64,000 nt of DNA from Pseudomonas sp. 7SR1 (GCF_900156465.1 NZ_LT707064.1:1214001-1278000), one strand, 5' to 3'. Numbered from the stretch's first letter, positions 12,206-21,092 are shown. A program made the numbers and translations. Notes: generated from the letters alone by a model not told the origin.

Positions 12206-12227
12206 GCGAGGGGACCTGTCCCCTCGC
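12206..12227. terminator. Hairpin between convergent yrfG and the Kbp gene
   Basis: GCGAGGGGAC is repeated in inverted form immediately downstream (12218-12227) with almost no loop. No U-tract follows on either strand, so it may be a bidirectional stop or a minimal member of the dispersed GAGGGGA repeat family. Confidence 0.45.
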
Positions 12228-12238
12228 CATGGGCGGTA

Positions 12239-12679
12239 CTATTGCGGGATGCGCAACGTCTGCCCCGGATAGATCTTGTCCGGGTGCTTGAGCATCGGTT
12301 TATTGGCTTCGAAGATCTTGTTGTACTGGTTCGCATCGCCATACTCTCGCTTGGCGATGGCGCTGAGGGTGTCGCCTTTCTTCACCGTCACGAACCGCGC
12401 AGGCTGCTCCACGGGGCCGGTCACGGTGATCCGGTCTTCGACACTGCCGACATCTTCGATGTTGCCTACCGCCAACAGGATCTTTTCCTTTGCTTCCTGA
12501 CTTTCGACTTCGCCGGTCACGATGACCCTGTCGCCTTCGATGGTCGCCTGGACGTTCGGATTACCCAACCCGACATTTTCGATGTGCGCTCTCAACTGCT
12601 CGCTGGCGTTGGCGTTGCCGGGGGTCAGCAGATCGATCAGTTTTGTGCCTGCTTCCTTTACAAAGTTGAAGATGCTCAT
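12239..12679 (-). CDS. kbp: BON-LysM protein, Kbp/YgaU potassium-binding family
   Basis: A 146-residue cytoplasmic protein with a BON domain (about 25-85) and a C-terminal LysM domain (about 93-145; VKKGDTLSAIAKREYG, ANKPMLKHPDKIYPGQ). It aligns end to end with E. coli Kbp (YgaU), which binds potassium, including the NFVKEAGTKL start and EAKEKILLAVGNI block. ATG 12679 is preferred since homology starts at MSIFNFVKEAG. No signal peptide, so the LysM probably does not act on peptidoglycan. Convergent with the yrfG gene, divergent from the LysR gene at 12962. Confidence 0.92.
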   Translation of the reverse strand: MSIFNFVKEAGTKLIDLLTPGNANASEQLRAHIENVGLGNPNVQATIEGDRVIVTGEVESQEAKEKILLAVGNIEDVGSVEDRITVTGPVEQPARFVTVKKGDTLSAIAKREYGDANQYNKIFEANKPMLKHPDKIYPGQTLRIPQ

Positions 12680-12961
12680 GGTGCACGCTCCCTGGGTTTT
12701 TGTGTCCAATCGCAAAAAACTGGGCTCTTTGAAATAGGTAAAGGCCAGGCAAGGCGAAACGGGGCGAGGAAGCGGAGCGGACTGGAGTACATGAGCATTC
12801 CGATCGGACTCGCGCACGAGCCTCGTTTCAACGCGCCATGGCCGATTGCAGACCTATTTGGGACAGCCTAGTCCAAGCCAGGCGAACCGGGCTGCGGATC
12901 GACCAATGACCCGGCCTTGCGCAGGCGCTAGAATCGGGTCTTCCTGCGCCCCGGAGCGAAG

Positions 12962-13849
12962 ATGGACATCAAGCAGCTGAAATTTCTCATTGCACTGGAC
13001 GAAACCCGCCACTTCGGCCAGGCCGCCGCACGCTGTCACATCACCCAACCGACCTTGTCGATGCGCTTGCGCAGCCTTGAAGAGGAACTGGGCCTGCCAC
13101 TGGTCAATCGAGGCCAGCGTTTCGAAGGCTTCACCGCACCGGGGGAACGGGTGCTGGCCTGGGCCCGCACGGTGCTGGCGGCCTATGATGGCCTGCAGGC
13201 CGAAGCGGCGGCCTGTCGTGGCAACCTGGTGGGCACCCTGCGCCTGGGCATCGTTCCGTTGTCGGACTTCGACCCGCTGTCGATGATGCAGCGCTTGCAT
13301 ACCGAGCATCCCAACCTGCGCTTCGAGCTGTCCTCACTGAGCTCCGAGCAGATCATCGAACAACTGGCCAATAACCGCATCGACCTGGGGATCTCCTACC
13401 TGGAACGCCTGGACAACGAGCGCTTCGAGTCCCTGAGTTTCACGCCGACCCGCATGGGCCTGTTGTACGACCAGCGTTTCTTCTACTTTGGTGAACAACC
13501 GCTGAGTTGGCAGGCGTTGATCGAACTGCCCCTGGGGATGCTCACCAGCGGCATGCATTTTCGCCAGTCCATCGACCACAGTTTCCACAGTCGAGGGCTG
13601 ACGCCCAAGCCGCTGTTGCAGACCGATGCGGTGTATCAATTGTTACAAGCTGTGCACGGCGGGCTGTGCTGTGCGGTGATGCCATTGAACAGCGGCATGG
13701 ACATACTGACCGAAGATTTACGCATGCAGCCCATCGAAGAGGCGCAAACCCTGGTACCGCTTGGCCTGATCATGCGCCGTGGCGCGCCTCGCTCGGCGCT
13801 GGCGGAGGCGTGTTTCGCCCTCTATCAGAAATCAGCGGCCATATCTTGA
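12962..13849 (+). CDS. LysR-family regulator next to fdhD
   Basis: A 295-residue LysR protein: N-terminal winged helix (DIKQLKFLIALDETRHFGQA, then ITQPTLSMRLRSLEEELG), followed by a type-2 periplasmic-binding-like effector domain. It precedes fdhD and the YdeP-like oxidoreductase in the same orientation, a conserved Pseudomonas arrangement, so it probably controls them. A 14 bp palindrome (13858-13871) between it and fdhD is a candidate site. Effector unknown. The 282 bp gap upstream, shared with kbp, holds no recognised gene. Confidence 0.9.
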   Translation: MDIKQLKFLIALDETRHFGQAAARCHITQPTLSMRLRSLEEELGLPLVNRGQRFEGFTAPGERVLAWARTVLAAYDGLQAEAAACRGNLVGTLRLGIVPLSDFDPLSMMQRLHTEHPNLRFELSSLSSEQIIEQLANNRIDLGISYLERLDNERFESLSFTPTRMGLLYDQRFFYFGEQPLSWQALIELPLGMLTSGMHFRQSIDHSFHSRGLTPKPLLQTDAVYQLLQAVHGGLCCAVMPLNSGMDILTEDLRMQPIEEAQTLVPLGLIMRRGAPRSALAEACFALYQKSAAIS

Positions 13850-13857
13850 TCGACGTC

Positions 13858-13871
13858 ATCTATTGATAGAT
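13858..13871. promoter_or_regulatory. Palindrome upstream of fdhD, possible LysR operator
   Basis: ATCTATTGATAGAT: perfect 6 bp arms around TG, about 70 bp before fdhD, directly followed by AT-rich DNA with a TTTAGT hexamer that could be a -10. Fits a LysR-type site in position and size, but binding is inferred. Confidence 0.45.
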
Positions 13872-13941
13872 TGGTAATAGCGATTAGACGTGGCAGATTG
13901 CCGCATTTAGTCTAGCCACTATCCAAACCGTCGGTGATGCC

Positions 13942-14781
13942 ATGAAAGCCAAGCCTCCGGTCTGCCCGGTGCCTGCGGTGGAAACACCCGCGGCCACTGC
14001 CAGCCAGAGTTACCGCTACTGCAACCTGGACCACTCCGAATCGGACAGCACAGCGCTGGCCGAGGAAGTGGCGCTGGCGATTGCCTATAACGGCATCAGC
14101 CAGGCCGTGATGCTGGTCACGCCCACCGACCTCGAGGATTTCATCGTCGGCTTCAGCCTTGGCAGCGGCATCATCGAAGACCCATCGGACATCTATGACC
14201 TGCAGCTGACCGGCGCGGGCTCCGCGCAGTACGCCCAGGTAACCATCGCCAATCGTGCCTTCTGGAACCTCAAGCAACAGCGCCGGCAACTGGCCGGTAC
14301 CAGTGGCTGCGGGCTATGCGGGGTGGAAGCCGTGGAACAGGCGCTGCCGGATCTCAAGGTACTGCCTGGCGCGCCGCTGCCGCCGGCGCAATGGCTCGAT
14401 GGCCTGCGCCAGCGCATCGGCCAGTTCCAGCCCCTGGGACAGCACTGCGGCGCGGTACACGCGGCGCTGTTCATGAATGACCAGGGTGAATTGCTGCTGG
14501 GCCGTGAAGACATCGGCCGCCACAATGCCCTGGACAAGCTGATCGGCGCATTGATCCGGCAACGGATCCCGGTAGCCGGTGGCCTGGCGATCGTGACCAG
14601 TCGCTGCAGCCTCGAACTGATCCAGAAGGTGCTGCGCGCCGGTATCCAGACCCTGGTCAGCCTGTCGTCGCCCACCGGGCTCGCCGTGCAATGGGCCCGA
14701 CAACACAACCTCAATCTTATCCACCTGCCACAGAAAAGTGCGCCTCGGGTCTACAGCCCTGCGATGGAGAAACAAGCGTGA
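13942..14781 (+). CDS. fdhD: Formate dehydrogenase sulfurtransferase FdhD
   Basis: A 279-residue FdhD: it carries sulfur from the IscS desulfurase to the bis-MGD molybdenum cofactor of formate dehydrogenases and is needed for their activity. The conserved redox pair C123-x-x-C126 is in TSGCGLCGVEAVEQ; other family blocks are EDFIVGFSLGSGII, HAALFMND and the cofactor-binding GREDIGRHNALDKLIG. Its stop overlaps the GTG of the following oxidoreductase, whose cofactor it presumably matures. Confidence 0.96.
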   Translation: MKAKPPVCPVPAVETPAATASQSYRYCNLDHSESDSTALAEEVALAIAYNGISQAVMLVTPTDLEDFIVGFSLGSGIIEDPSDIYDLQLTGAGSAQYAQVTIANRAFWNLKQQRRQLAGTSGCGLCGVEAVEQALPDLKVLPGAPLPPAQWLDGLRQRIGQFQPLGQHCGAVHAALFMNDQGELLLGREDIGRHNALDKLIGALIRQRIPVAGGLAIVTSRCSLELIQKVLRAGIQTLVSLSSPTGLAVQWARQHNLNLIHLPQKSAPRVYSPAMEKQA

Positions 14782-17126
14782 GCAATCATCAACAAGCCGA
14801 CCAGAAACCCGTACCACGCTACAAGCCCTACAAGGGCCCGGCCGGTGGTTGGGGCGCGCTGATCAGCGTCGCTCAAGCCTGGCTGACCAGCGACAACGCG
14901 CTGAAGAACATCCGCATGATGCTCAAGACCAACCAGAACGGTGGTTTCGATTGCCCGGGCTGCGCCTGGGGCGACTCGCCGGAAAGCGGCGTGGTCAAGT
15001 TCTGCGAAAACGGCGCCAAGGCCGTGAACTGGGAGGCCACCAAGCGCCGTGTCGACGCGGCCTTCTTCGCCAGGCACAGCGTGACCTCGTTGCTGGAGCA
15101 GAGCGACTACTGGCTTGAATACCAGGGCCGGCTGACCGAGCCGATGAGCTATGACGCCCAGACCGATCGCTACAAGCCCATCAGTTGGGAAGCGGCGTTT
15201 GCCTTGATCGGCAAGCACCTGCAAGGCCTGTCCAGCCCGGACCAGGCCGAGTTCTACACCTCGGGGCGGGCCAGCAACGAAGCGGCCTATCTGTACCAGT
15301 TGTTCGTCCGTGCCTATGGCACCAACAACTTCCCCGACTGCTCGAACATGTGCCACGAGGCCAGCGGCGTAGCGCTGTCCCAGAGTGTCGGCGTGGGCAA
15401 GGGCACCGTGACCTTCGACGACTTCGAGCACGCCGACGCTATTTTCGTCTGGGGACAGAACCCCGGCACCAACCACCCGCGGATGCTGGAGCCGCTGCGC
15501 GAAGCGGTGAAGCGCGGCGCCCAGGTAGTGTGCATCAACCCGCTCAAGGAGCGCGGCCTGGAGCGCTTCCAGCATCCCCAGCATCCGCTCGAAATGCTGA
15601 CCAATGGCGACAAGCCGACCAACACCGCCTATTTCCGGCCAGCCCTGGGCGGTGACATGGCGATTGTGCGGGGCATGGCGAAGTTCCTGCTGCAATGGGA
15701 ACGCGAAGCACAGAACACCGGCGCCCCCGCGGTGTTCGACCACGGATTCCTCAACGAGCACAGCACCAACGTGCTGGAGTATCTGGCCGTGGTCGACGAT
15801 ACGCCATGGGAACAGATCGTCGAGCAATCTGGCCTGACCCTGGCCGAGATCGAACAGGCGGCACGCATGTACGCCAAGGGCAAGAATGTGATCATGTGCT
15901 GGGCCATGGGCATCACCCAGCATCGCCACTCGGTGGCCACCATCCAGGAAATCGCCAACCTGATGCTGCTGCGCGGCAACATCGGCCGGCCGGGCGCAGG
16001 CCTGTGCCCGGTTCGCGGCCACAGTAACGTCCAGGGCGACCGGACCATGGGCATCAACGAGCGCCCACCGGTGGCCTTCCTCGATTCGCTGGAACGGCGC
16101 TTCCAATTCAAGGTTCCGCGGGAGAACGGTCACAACGTCGTCGAGGCGATCCACGCCATGGCCGCCGGCCGGGCGAAGGTATTCATCGGCCTGGGGGGCA
16201 ACTTCGCCCAGGCCACGCCGGACAGCCACCGCACTTTCCAGGCCCTGAGCAATTGCGACCTGACGGTGCAGATCAGCACCAAGCTCAATCGCAGCCATCT
16301 GGCCCATGGCAAGCAAGCACTGATATTGCCCTGCCTGGGCCGTACCGACATCGATCGGCAAGCCGAAGGCCCGCAAGCGGTGACCGTGGAAGACTCGTTC
16401 AGCATGGTCCATGCGTCCATGGGACAATTGGAACCACTGTCGACCCAGATGCGCTCCGAACCCTGGATCATCGCCGGCATGGCCGCCGCCACGCTGGGCA
16501 ACCGTCCGGTGGACTGGAGCTGGCTGGTGGCCGACTACAGCCGCATCCGCAACCTGATTGCCGACACCATCCCAGGATTCAAGGATTTCAACGAGAAGCT
16601 GCGCAACCCCGGCGGTTTCTACCTGGGCAACAGTGCCGGGGCGCGTCGCTGGAATACCCCTTCGGGCCGCGCCAACTTCAAGCCCAACCGCCTGCCGACC
16701 GACCTGGTGCATGAACGCACCCGTGCCACCGGCCGGCTGCCGGATTTGATCCTGCAATCCATGCGCTCCCACGACCAGTACAACACCACCATCTACGGCC
16801 TCAACGACCGCTATCGTGGCGTGAAAGGTCAGCGCGACGTGTTGTTCGTCAACGAGGCCGATATCATCCGCCTGGGCTTCAAGCCCGGACAGAAGGCCGA
16901 TATCGTTTCACTCTGGGATGACGGCCATGAGCGACGGGTCAAGGGCTTTACCCTGCTGGCGTTCGATATCCCCGCTGGACAGGCCGCAGCCTATTACCCC
17001 GAAGTGAACCCGTTGGTGCCATTGGAAAGCACTGGCGATGGCAGCCACACGCCAACATCGAAATTCGTCGCGATCCGCCTGGAAGCGGCAAGCGAGGACA
17101 GCCTGATCCTGGCCAAGTCGGCCTGA
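14778..17126 (+). CDS. FdhF/YdeP-type molybdopterin oxidoreductase alpha subunit
   Basis: A 782-residue bis-MGD oxidoreductase of the YdeP-like 'oxidoreductase alpha (molybdopterin) subunit' family, often annotated as formate dehydrogenase. The N-terminus has cysteines in FDCPGCAWGD; the likely Mo ligand is C192 in NMCHEASG; further cofactor blocks include FVWGQNPGTNHPRMLEP, GLGGNFAQATPD and a C-terminal molybdopterin dinucleotide domain (about 650-770). The GTG start at 14778 overlaps the fdhD stop as GTGA; a longer ATG frame would run 87 nt into fdhD. Single-subunit arrangement: no beta or gamma genes nearby, so the electron partner is unknown. Formate as substrate is not proven. Confidence 0.88.
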   Translation: MSNHQQADQKPVPRYKPYKGPAGGWGALISVAQAWLTSDNALKNIRMMLKTNQNGGFDCPGCAWGDSPESGVVKFCENGAKAVNWEATKRRVDAAFFARHSVTSLLEQSDYWLEYQGRLTEPMSYDAQTDRYKPISWEAAFALIGKHLQGLSSPDQAEFYTSGRASNEAAYLYQLFVRAYGTNNFPDCSNMCHEASGVALSQSVGVGKGTVTFDDFEHADAIFVWGQNPGTNHPRMLEPLREAVKRGAQVVCINPLKERGLERFQHPQHPLEMLTNGDKPTNTAYFRPALGGDMAIVRGMAKFLLQWEREAQNTGAPAVFDHGFLNEHSTNVLEYLAVVDDTPWEQIVEQSGLTLAEIEQAARMYAKGKNVIMCWAMGITQHRHSVATIQEIANLMLLRGNIGRPGAGLCPVRGHSNVQGDRTMGINERPPVAFLDSLERRFQFKVPRENGHNVVEAIHAMAAGRAKVFIGLGGNFAQATPDSHRTFQALSNCDLTVQISTKLNRSHLAHGKQALILPCLGRTDIDRQAEGPQAVTVEDSFSMVHASMGQLEPLSTQMRSEPWIIAGMAAATLGNRPVDWSWLVADYSRIRNLIADTIPGFKDFNEKLRNPGGFYLGNSAGARRWNTPSGRANFKPNRLPTDLVHERTRATGRLPDLILQSMRSHDQYNTTIYGLNDRYRGVKGQRDVLFVNEADIIRLGFKPGQKADIVSLWDDGHERRVKGFTLLAFDIPAGQAAAYYPEVNPLVPLESTGDGSHTPTSKFVAIRLEAASEDSLILAKSA

Positions 17127-17141
17127 GCAAAACCCGGGCAC

Positions 17142-17172
17142 AAAAAAGGCCGCTTTACGTGTAAAGCGGCCT
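17142..17172 (-). terminator. Intrinsic terminator reading on the minus strand
   Basis: A 12 bp perfect stem (AGGCCGCTTTAC / GTAAAGCGGCCT) with a 2 nt loop. The U-tract (six T) is only on the minus strand, at the left end. On the plus strand it can still act as a hairpin just after the oxidoreductase stop, but without U-tract. No minus-strand gene is recognised to the right. Confidence 0.7.
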
Positions 17173-17238
17173 GTCCGAAGTAGCTAAAGACCGGCGAAAA
17201 ATGCTTAAGTTCCGCCCAAAAAACAATAAGTTAGAGAA

Positions 17239-17248
17239 TTGTGCACAA
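17239..17248. promoter_or_regulatory. Palindromic decamer in the gap before the glycine-zipper gene
   Basis: TTGTGCACAA, a perfect 10 bp palindrome about 90 bp before the glycine-zipper gene. Could be an operator; no regulator is assigned. Confidence 0.25.
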
Positions 17249-17329
17249 GTCGTGCTACTCGTCGGATTTCGATTGTAACCAAGCGAAGCCAGCCTCAGGA
17301 TCGCGCCGTCATCCCTTTGAGGCTCCTCT

Positions 17330-17809
17330 ATGAAGTTCTCCTCCATTCTCTTGTTGTCCCTTGGCCTGGTCAGTGGCATCGCCTCCGCTGGTGGTACTAC
17401 CGAAGCAGGCGTGGGCGGCGCATTGGGCGGGGTATTGGGTTCGGTTGTCGGCCAATCCCTGGGCGGCAGCACTGGCTCGACCATTGGCGCGGCCATTGGC
17501 GGCGCAGGTGGCAGTGCGGTCGGTGCGGACAGACACAGCCGTGGCGAAGCAGCCATCGGCGGTGCGTTGGGCGCCGCTGGCGGTAACGTGGTCGGTCGCA
17601 ACCTGGGCGGCACCACCGGCAGCCTGATCGGCGCAGCCGCGGGCGGTGGTGCCGGCGGCGCGCTGGGCAACTACATGGGCAAGGACGATGACGACGACCG
17701 TCATTATGACGGTCGCCGTGGTGACCGCCGCTACTACCGTGACGGCCACCCGGGTCGCGGCCATGCCTATGGGCATCGCAAGAAGCATCATCGCTACTAC
17801 CGCGACTAA
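17330..17809 (+). CDS. Secreted glycine-zipper protein
   Basis: A 159-residue exported protein. Signal peptide 1-20 (MKFSSILLLSLGLVSGIASA, cleavage before Gly). Residues about 25-115 are almost wholly glycine-zipper repeats (GGALGGVLGSVVGQSLGG and similar), which pack as membrane-spanning or oligomeric helices. An acidic DDDDD run is followed by a basic, Tyr/His/Arg-rich tail (RRYYRDGHPGRGH). No lipobox, so probably periplasmic or outer-membrane associated rather than an Rcs-type lipoprotein. ATG 17330 follows GAGGCTCC. Single-gene unit bounded by hairpins. Function unknown. Confidence 0.85.
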   Translation: MKFSSILLLSLGLVSGIASAGGTTEAGVGGALGGVLGSVVGQSLGGSTGSTIGAAIGGAGGSAVGADRHSRGEAAIGGALGAAGGNVVGRNLGGTTGSLIGAAAGGGAGGALGNYMGKDDDDDRHYDGRRGDRRYYRDGHPGRGHAYGHRKKHHRYYRD

Positions 17810-17832
17810 CGGCTGACAGACTCCAGCCGTTG

Positions 17833-17869
17833 AAGATCGCAGCCTCCGCCCGCCGGAGGCTGCGATCTT
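17833..17869. terminator. Strong bidirectional hairpin
   Basis: Perfect 16 bp inverted repeat (AAGATCGCAGCCTCCG and its complement) with a 5 nt loop, followed by TTTCGTTT on the plus strand and preceded by TTGAA on the left. It lies between the convergent glycine-zipper and thioesterase genes, placed to stop both. Confidence 0.8.
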
Positions 17870-17874
17870 TCGTT

Positions 17875-18294
17875 TCAGGCCACCAAACGTTCCAACGCCG
17901 TACGCAGCCGCCCTGGAATCGTCACCGGCAGGTTCGACGCCCGGTCCACGAACACGTGTACGAAGCGTCCCGCAGCACAAGCCTCTTCCTCCCCCGCCTT
18001 GAACACAGCCAGCTCGTATTGCACCGAGCTGTTGCCCAGCTTGCCGACTCGCAGGCCGACTTCGATCCGGTCGGGAAAGGCGATGGATGCAAAGTAATCG
18101 CAGGCCGAACTCACCACGAACCCCACCACTTCCCCGGTGTGGATATCCAGGCCGCCGACCTCGATCAGATAGGTGTTCACCGCCGTGTCGAAAAAACTGT
18201 AGTAGGTGACGTTGTTGACGTGACCGTACACATCGTTGTCATGCCAGCGCGTGGTGATGGGATGCAGGTGCGGGTATTCGCTACGTTGGGGCAT
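17875..18294 (-). CDS. Acyl-CoA thioesterase (4HBT hotdog family)
   Basis: A 139-residue hotdog thioesterase of the YbgC/FadM type. The catalytic motif is [20 protein letters not shown] (first Asp as nucleophile/base). ATG 18294 has AAAGGAC just upstream; further upstream starts lie within the end of the neighbouring gene and lack a site. It follows the 3-hydroxyacyl-CoA dehydrogenase by 43 nt on the same strand and likely hydrolyses a CoA intermediate or overflow product of that enzyme. Confidence 0.9.
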   Translation of the reverse strand: MPQRSEYPHLHPITTRWHDNDVYGHVNNVTYYSFFDTAVNTYLIEVGGLDIHTGEVVGFVVSSACDYFASIAFPDRIEVGLRVGKLGNSSVQYELAVFKAGEEEACAAGRFVHVFVDRASNLPVTIPGRLRTALERLVA

Positions 18295-18337
18295 CGGTTG
18301 TCCTTTGCGGTGGTCCAGTGATCGTCGCGCGATGCGG

Positions 18338-19564
18338 TTACCGCTGCGCAAACCCCTTGTGCTGGGCGGCAAGCTCCCCGATCAGGCGCGCGGGCTGCCA
18401 ATGATCCCCCTGCTTCGTCTCGAGTTCGAGCAGGCGCGCGTGAATACCCTCGAGCCCTTGCTCATCCGCCCAGGCCATCGGCCCACCCTTTTGCGCTGGA
18501 AAACCATAGCCGTTGAGATACACCAGGTCGATATCGTGGGCCGACTCGGCGATGCCCTCCTGCAGGATCTTCGCGCCTTCGTTGACCAGCGCCAGGAGAC
18601 AACGCTCGAGAATCTCCTCGGTGCCGATCTGGCGACGCTGGAAACCCAGCTCTTCGCTGACCCGCTGCACCAGCGCATCCACTTCCACGTCATGCTCGGC
18701 CTGCCGGCTACCCGGCTCGTAGTGATAGTAACCGTTGCCGCTTTTCTGCCCGAACCGCCCCAGCTCGCACAAGCGGTTATCCACCTGCACCTCGGGCGCG
18801 TCCTGGCCTTTGCCCGCCAGCTCCCGGGCGCGCCACTCCAGGTCGATCCCCACCACGTCGTACATGCGGAACGGCCCCATGGCGAAGCCGAAGCCCTGTA
18901 GCGCCGCATCGACCTGATGAGGGAACGCCCCCTCCAGCAGCATCTTGCGGGCCTCCAGCACATACGGGTGCAGCATGCGGTTGCCGATGAACCCATGGCA
19001 GTTGCCGGAGATCACACTGACCTTGCCCATGCGCTTGCCCAGGGCCAGGGCCGCGTCCAGGACCGCCCTGGAGGTCTGGGCGCCCCGTACGATCTCCAGC
19101 AGTTTCATGATGTGCGCCGGGCTGAAGAAGTGCAGGCCCAGCACCTGGGTGGGCCGCTGAGTGGCGGCCGCGATGGCGTCGATGTCCAGCGCCGAGGTGT
19201 TGCTTGCCAGGATGGCCTCGGGCTTGAGCAACGCATCCAGGTCTCGAAAGATCTTCTGCTTGAGTTCGAGGTTTTCGTAGACGGCTTCGATCACCAGGTC
19301 CACCTCACGAATCGCCGCATAGTCATCGGCCCGTGTCACCCGGGCGACCCGCGCATCGGCCTCAGCCTGTTCGAGACGTCCCTGGCGTACGTTATGGGCG
19401 TAGGTCTCGGCCACCGCAGCCAGCGCCTGCTCAAGCATCTGCGGGTTATTGTCGACCCACTGTACCGCCACGCCGGCATTGGCCAGGCACATCACGATGC
19501 CACGGCCCATGGTACCTGCACCCACTACGGCGGCGCGCTGAATATCGAAGGGTGTCTGGTTCAT
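18338..19564 (-). CDS. 3-hydroxyacyl-CoA dehydrogenase
   Basis: A 408-residue NAD-dependent dehydrogenase of the short fatty-acid oxidation type, not fused to an enoyl-CoA hydratase. Rossmann motif [17 protein letters not shown] at 16-32; catalytic block [17 protein letters not shown] with His; NAD/hydroxyacyl segment [11 protein letters not shown]; two C-terminal 3HCDH domains (about 190-285 and 310-400). Acts in beta-oxidation or a related catabolic route. First gene of a pair with the thioesterase. Its precise chain-length range cannot be read from sequence. Confidence 0.92.
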   Translation of the reverse strand: MNQTPFDIQRAAVVGAGTMGRGIVMCLANAGVAVQWVDNNPQMLEQALAAVAETYAHNVRQGRLEQAEADARVARVTRADDYAAIREVDLVIEAVYENLELKQKIFRDLDALLKPEAILASNTSALDIDAIAAATQRPTQVLGLHFFSPAHIMKLLEIVRGAQTSRAVLDAALALGKRMGKVSVISGNCHGFIGNRMLHPYVLEARKMLLEGAFPHQVDAALQGFGFAMGPFRMYDVVGIDLEWRARELAGKGQDAPEVQVDNRLCELGRFGQKSGNGYYHYEPGSRQAEHDVEVDALVQRVSEELGFQRRQIGTEEILERCLLALVNEGAKILQEGIAESAHDIDLVYLNGYGFPAQKGGPMAWADEQGLEGIHARLLELETKQGDHWQPARLIGELAAQHKGFAQR

Positions 19565-19839
19565 GTCTGTTCTCTTGTCAGCGATCCAAAGACAGCCTCC
19601 ACCTTAGTCAGGCATTGAATCTTTTTGAAATTTATTCGTGTGATGGCGGGCATTCAGCGGATGGATGCGGCTTGCTGGGCACCCTGCACAAACGCGCCGG
19701 AGATCGCCACGAAGAGATACAAATCCGGGCACTCTGATGCCTCGTTCCCACGAGACCAGCACGTTAAGGTGCCTTTTCACTTCATGCATGCGCCGGGCAG
19801 GAAGCCCGGCGCCCACGACACTTTTCAAGGAACGAACCA

Positions 19840-20904
19840 TTGTCACCCTTATCGCTCACCTTACGTGCCCTGTTCGTGATGTCAGTCCTGTCGCTGACGG
19901 GCTGCCTGACCGTCGCTGAACGCACCGACACCGATCCGGGCGTTTTCGAAACAGCGGAATATCATGCCCAGCGAGGCTTGGCGGCGGTCAAGGCTTCCGC
20001 CCTCTACGCCCGGGGCGGTACTGGCAAGGATACGGTCGTTGCCTTGATCGACTCGGGGCTCGACACCCGCCAGAAGGAATTCGAGGGCAGGCTGGCCGAC
20101 CCCGGGTTCGATCATGTCGAAAACCGTCCCGGCACCCTTGACCGTATCGGTCATGGCACACAGATGGCCGGCATCCTCGCCGCCAACAAGGACGGCCAGG
20201 GCATGCACGGCATCGCATTCGACGCCCGCTTGATCCCCTTTCGTTTCGGCGACGACAACGAGCCTTTCTTCTTCGACACGCAAATTGCCCGATCCTGGCA
20301 AAGCGGCTTCGACAAAGGCGCTCGCCTGTTCAATAACGCCTGGGCCAACGCCATTCCGGCGACTGAAATCAACGAAGCCCGTTACAACCAGGTCATGCCG
20401 GACGCCCTGGCCACCGCTCGAAAGCTGGTGCAGGACGGAGCCGTCTTTGTCTTCCCGACCGGCAACGAACTCAAGCGCCAGCCCCTGGCCGAACCCGGAT
20501 TGCCGGTGGCATTGCCCGAACTGGAAAAAGGCTGGATCGCGGTTGTTGCACTGAAGAACGACGGCAGTGCCATCAACGGCAAATCCAACTATTGCGGGGT
20601 CGCGGCCGCCTGGTGCATTGCCGTGCCCGGCGGCGACGTCGGCGAAGGACGCGGGCTGCTCACGGTGGGCAAGAACGGTCGCTACGTACAAACCGCGGGC
20701 ACCTCGCCGGCGACCGCGATGGTCAGCGGCGCACTGGCAGCCCTGCACAGCCTGTATCCCCAGCTCAGTGCGCAACAAGTGCGCGACCATCTGCTGGCAA
20801 CCGCCAACCGCACGGGCGTCTACGCCAACCAGGAAGCTTATGGCAGGGGCTTGATGGACCTCGACGCAGCCTCCCGACGCCCCCCTGAACCGATGGTTGA
20901 ATGA
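19840..20904 (+). CDS. Subtilisin-like (S8) serine protease lipoprotein
   Basis: A 354-residue exported protease. The signal ends in the lipobox LTGC with C22 as lipidation site. Catalytic triad D71 (VALIDSGLD), H105 (GHGTQMAG), S289 (GTSPATAM), oxyanion N209 (PTGNE). The catalytic domain starts about 25 residues after the lipid Cys, so there is almost no pro-region. Relatives such as SphB1-type proteases carry a C-terminal autotransporter barrel; here the protein ends soon after the last protease helix. TTG 19840 is chosen because of AAGGAA at 19828-19833 and because the signal peptide is complete from there; the only ATG is inside the hydrophobic core. Confidence 0.85.
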   Translation: MSPLSLTLRALFVMSVLSLTGCLTVAERTDTDPGVFETAEYHAQRGLAAVKASALYARGGTGKDTVVALIDSGLDTRQKEFEGRLADPGFDHVENRPGTLDRIGHGTQMAGILAANKDGQGMHGIAFDARLIPFRFGDDNEPFFFDTQIARSWQSGFDKGARLFNNAWANAIPATEINEARYNQVMPDALATARKLVQDGAVFVFPTGNELKRQPLAEPGLPVALPELEKGWIAVVALKNDGSAINGKSNYCGVAAAWCIAVPGGDVGEGRGLLTVGKNGRYVQTAGTSPATAMVSGALAALHSLYPQLSAQQVRDHLLATANRTGVYANQEAYGRGLMDLDAASRRPPEPMVE

Positions 20905-20927
20905 TCGAACTCCATAAGGAGACCACC

Positions 20928-21092
20928 ATGCCGCACACATTGACCCGCCACATCGCTGTCATCACATGCCTGTTCCTGAGCGCATGCACGAAGCTTCCCG
21001 AAGAAGTACCAATGCTTGCGACCCTTGAGGCCCCGATCACAATGTCCTGGGCGGCTTCCTCCCGACTGATTTTCTGCGAGGCCCCTGGCTAG
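20928..21092 (+). CDS. Small putative lipoprotein, possibly a gene remnant
   Basis: 54 codons starting at ATG 20928 behind a very good AAGGAG (20917-20922), 23 nt after the protease stop. The N-terminus looks like a lipoprotein signal: basic start, hydrophobic HIAVITCLFLSAC with lipobox LSAC. Only about 35 residues follow, with no recognisable domain and a poorly conserved-looking end, so it could be the start of a larger, degraded gene (for example a lost partner of the protease). An alternative ATGA-overlap start at 20901 lacks a ribosome site. Confidence 0.45.
   Translation: MPHTLTRHIAVITCLFLSACTKLPEEVPMLATLEAPITMSWAASSRLIFCEAPG

Noticed and set aside
12700..12960. Possible dispersed element or small gene between kbp and the LysR gene
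   Set aside because: The stretch around 12745-12830 vaguely resembles intergenic sequences I have seen in other pseudomonads, but no arms or second copy are present in this window to support a repeat call.
14751..16772. Long open frame on the minus strand opposite the molybdo-enzyme
   Set aside because: It is a shadow of the strongly GC3-biased gene on the plus strand; the translation has no recognisable domain.
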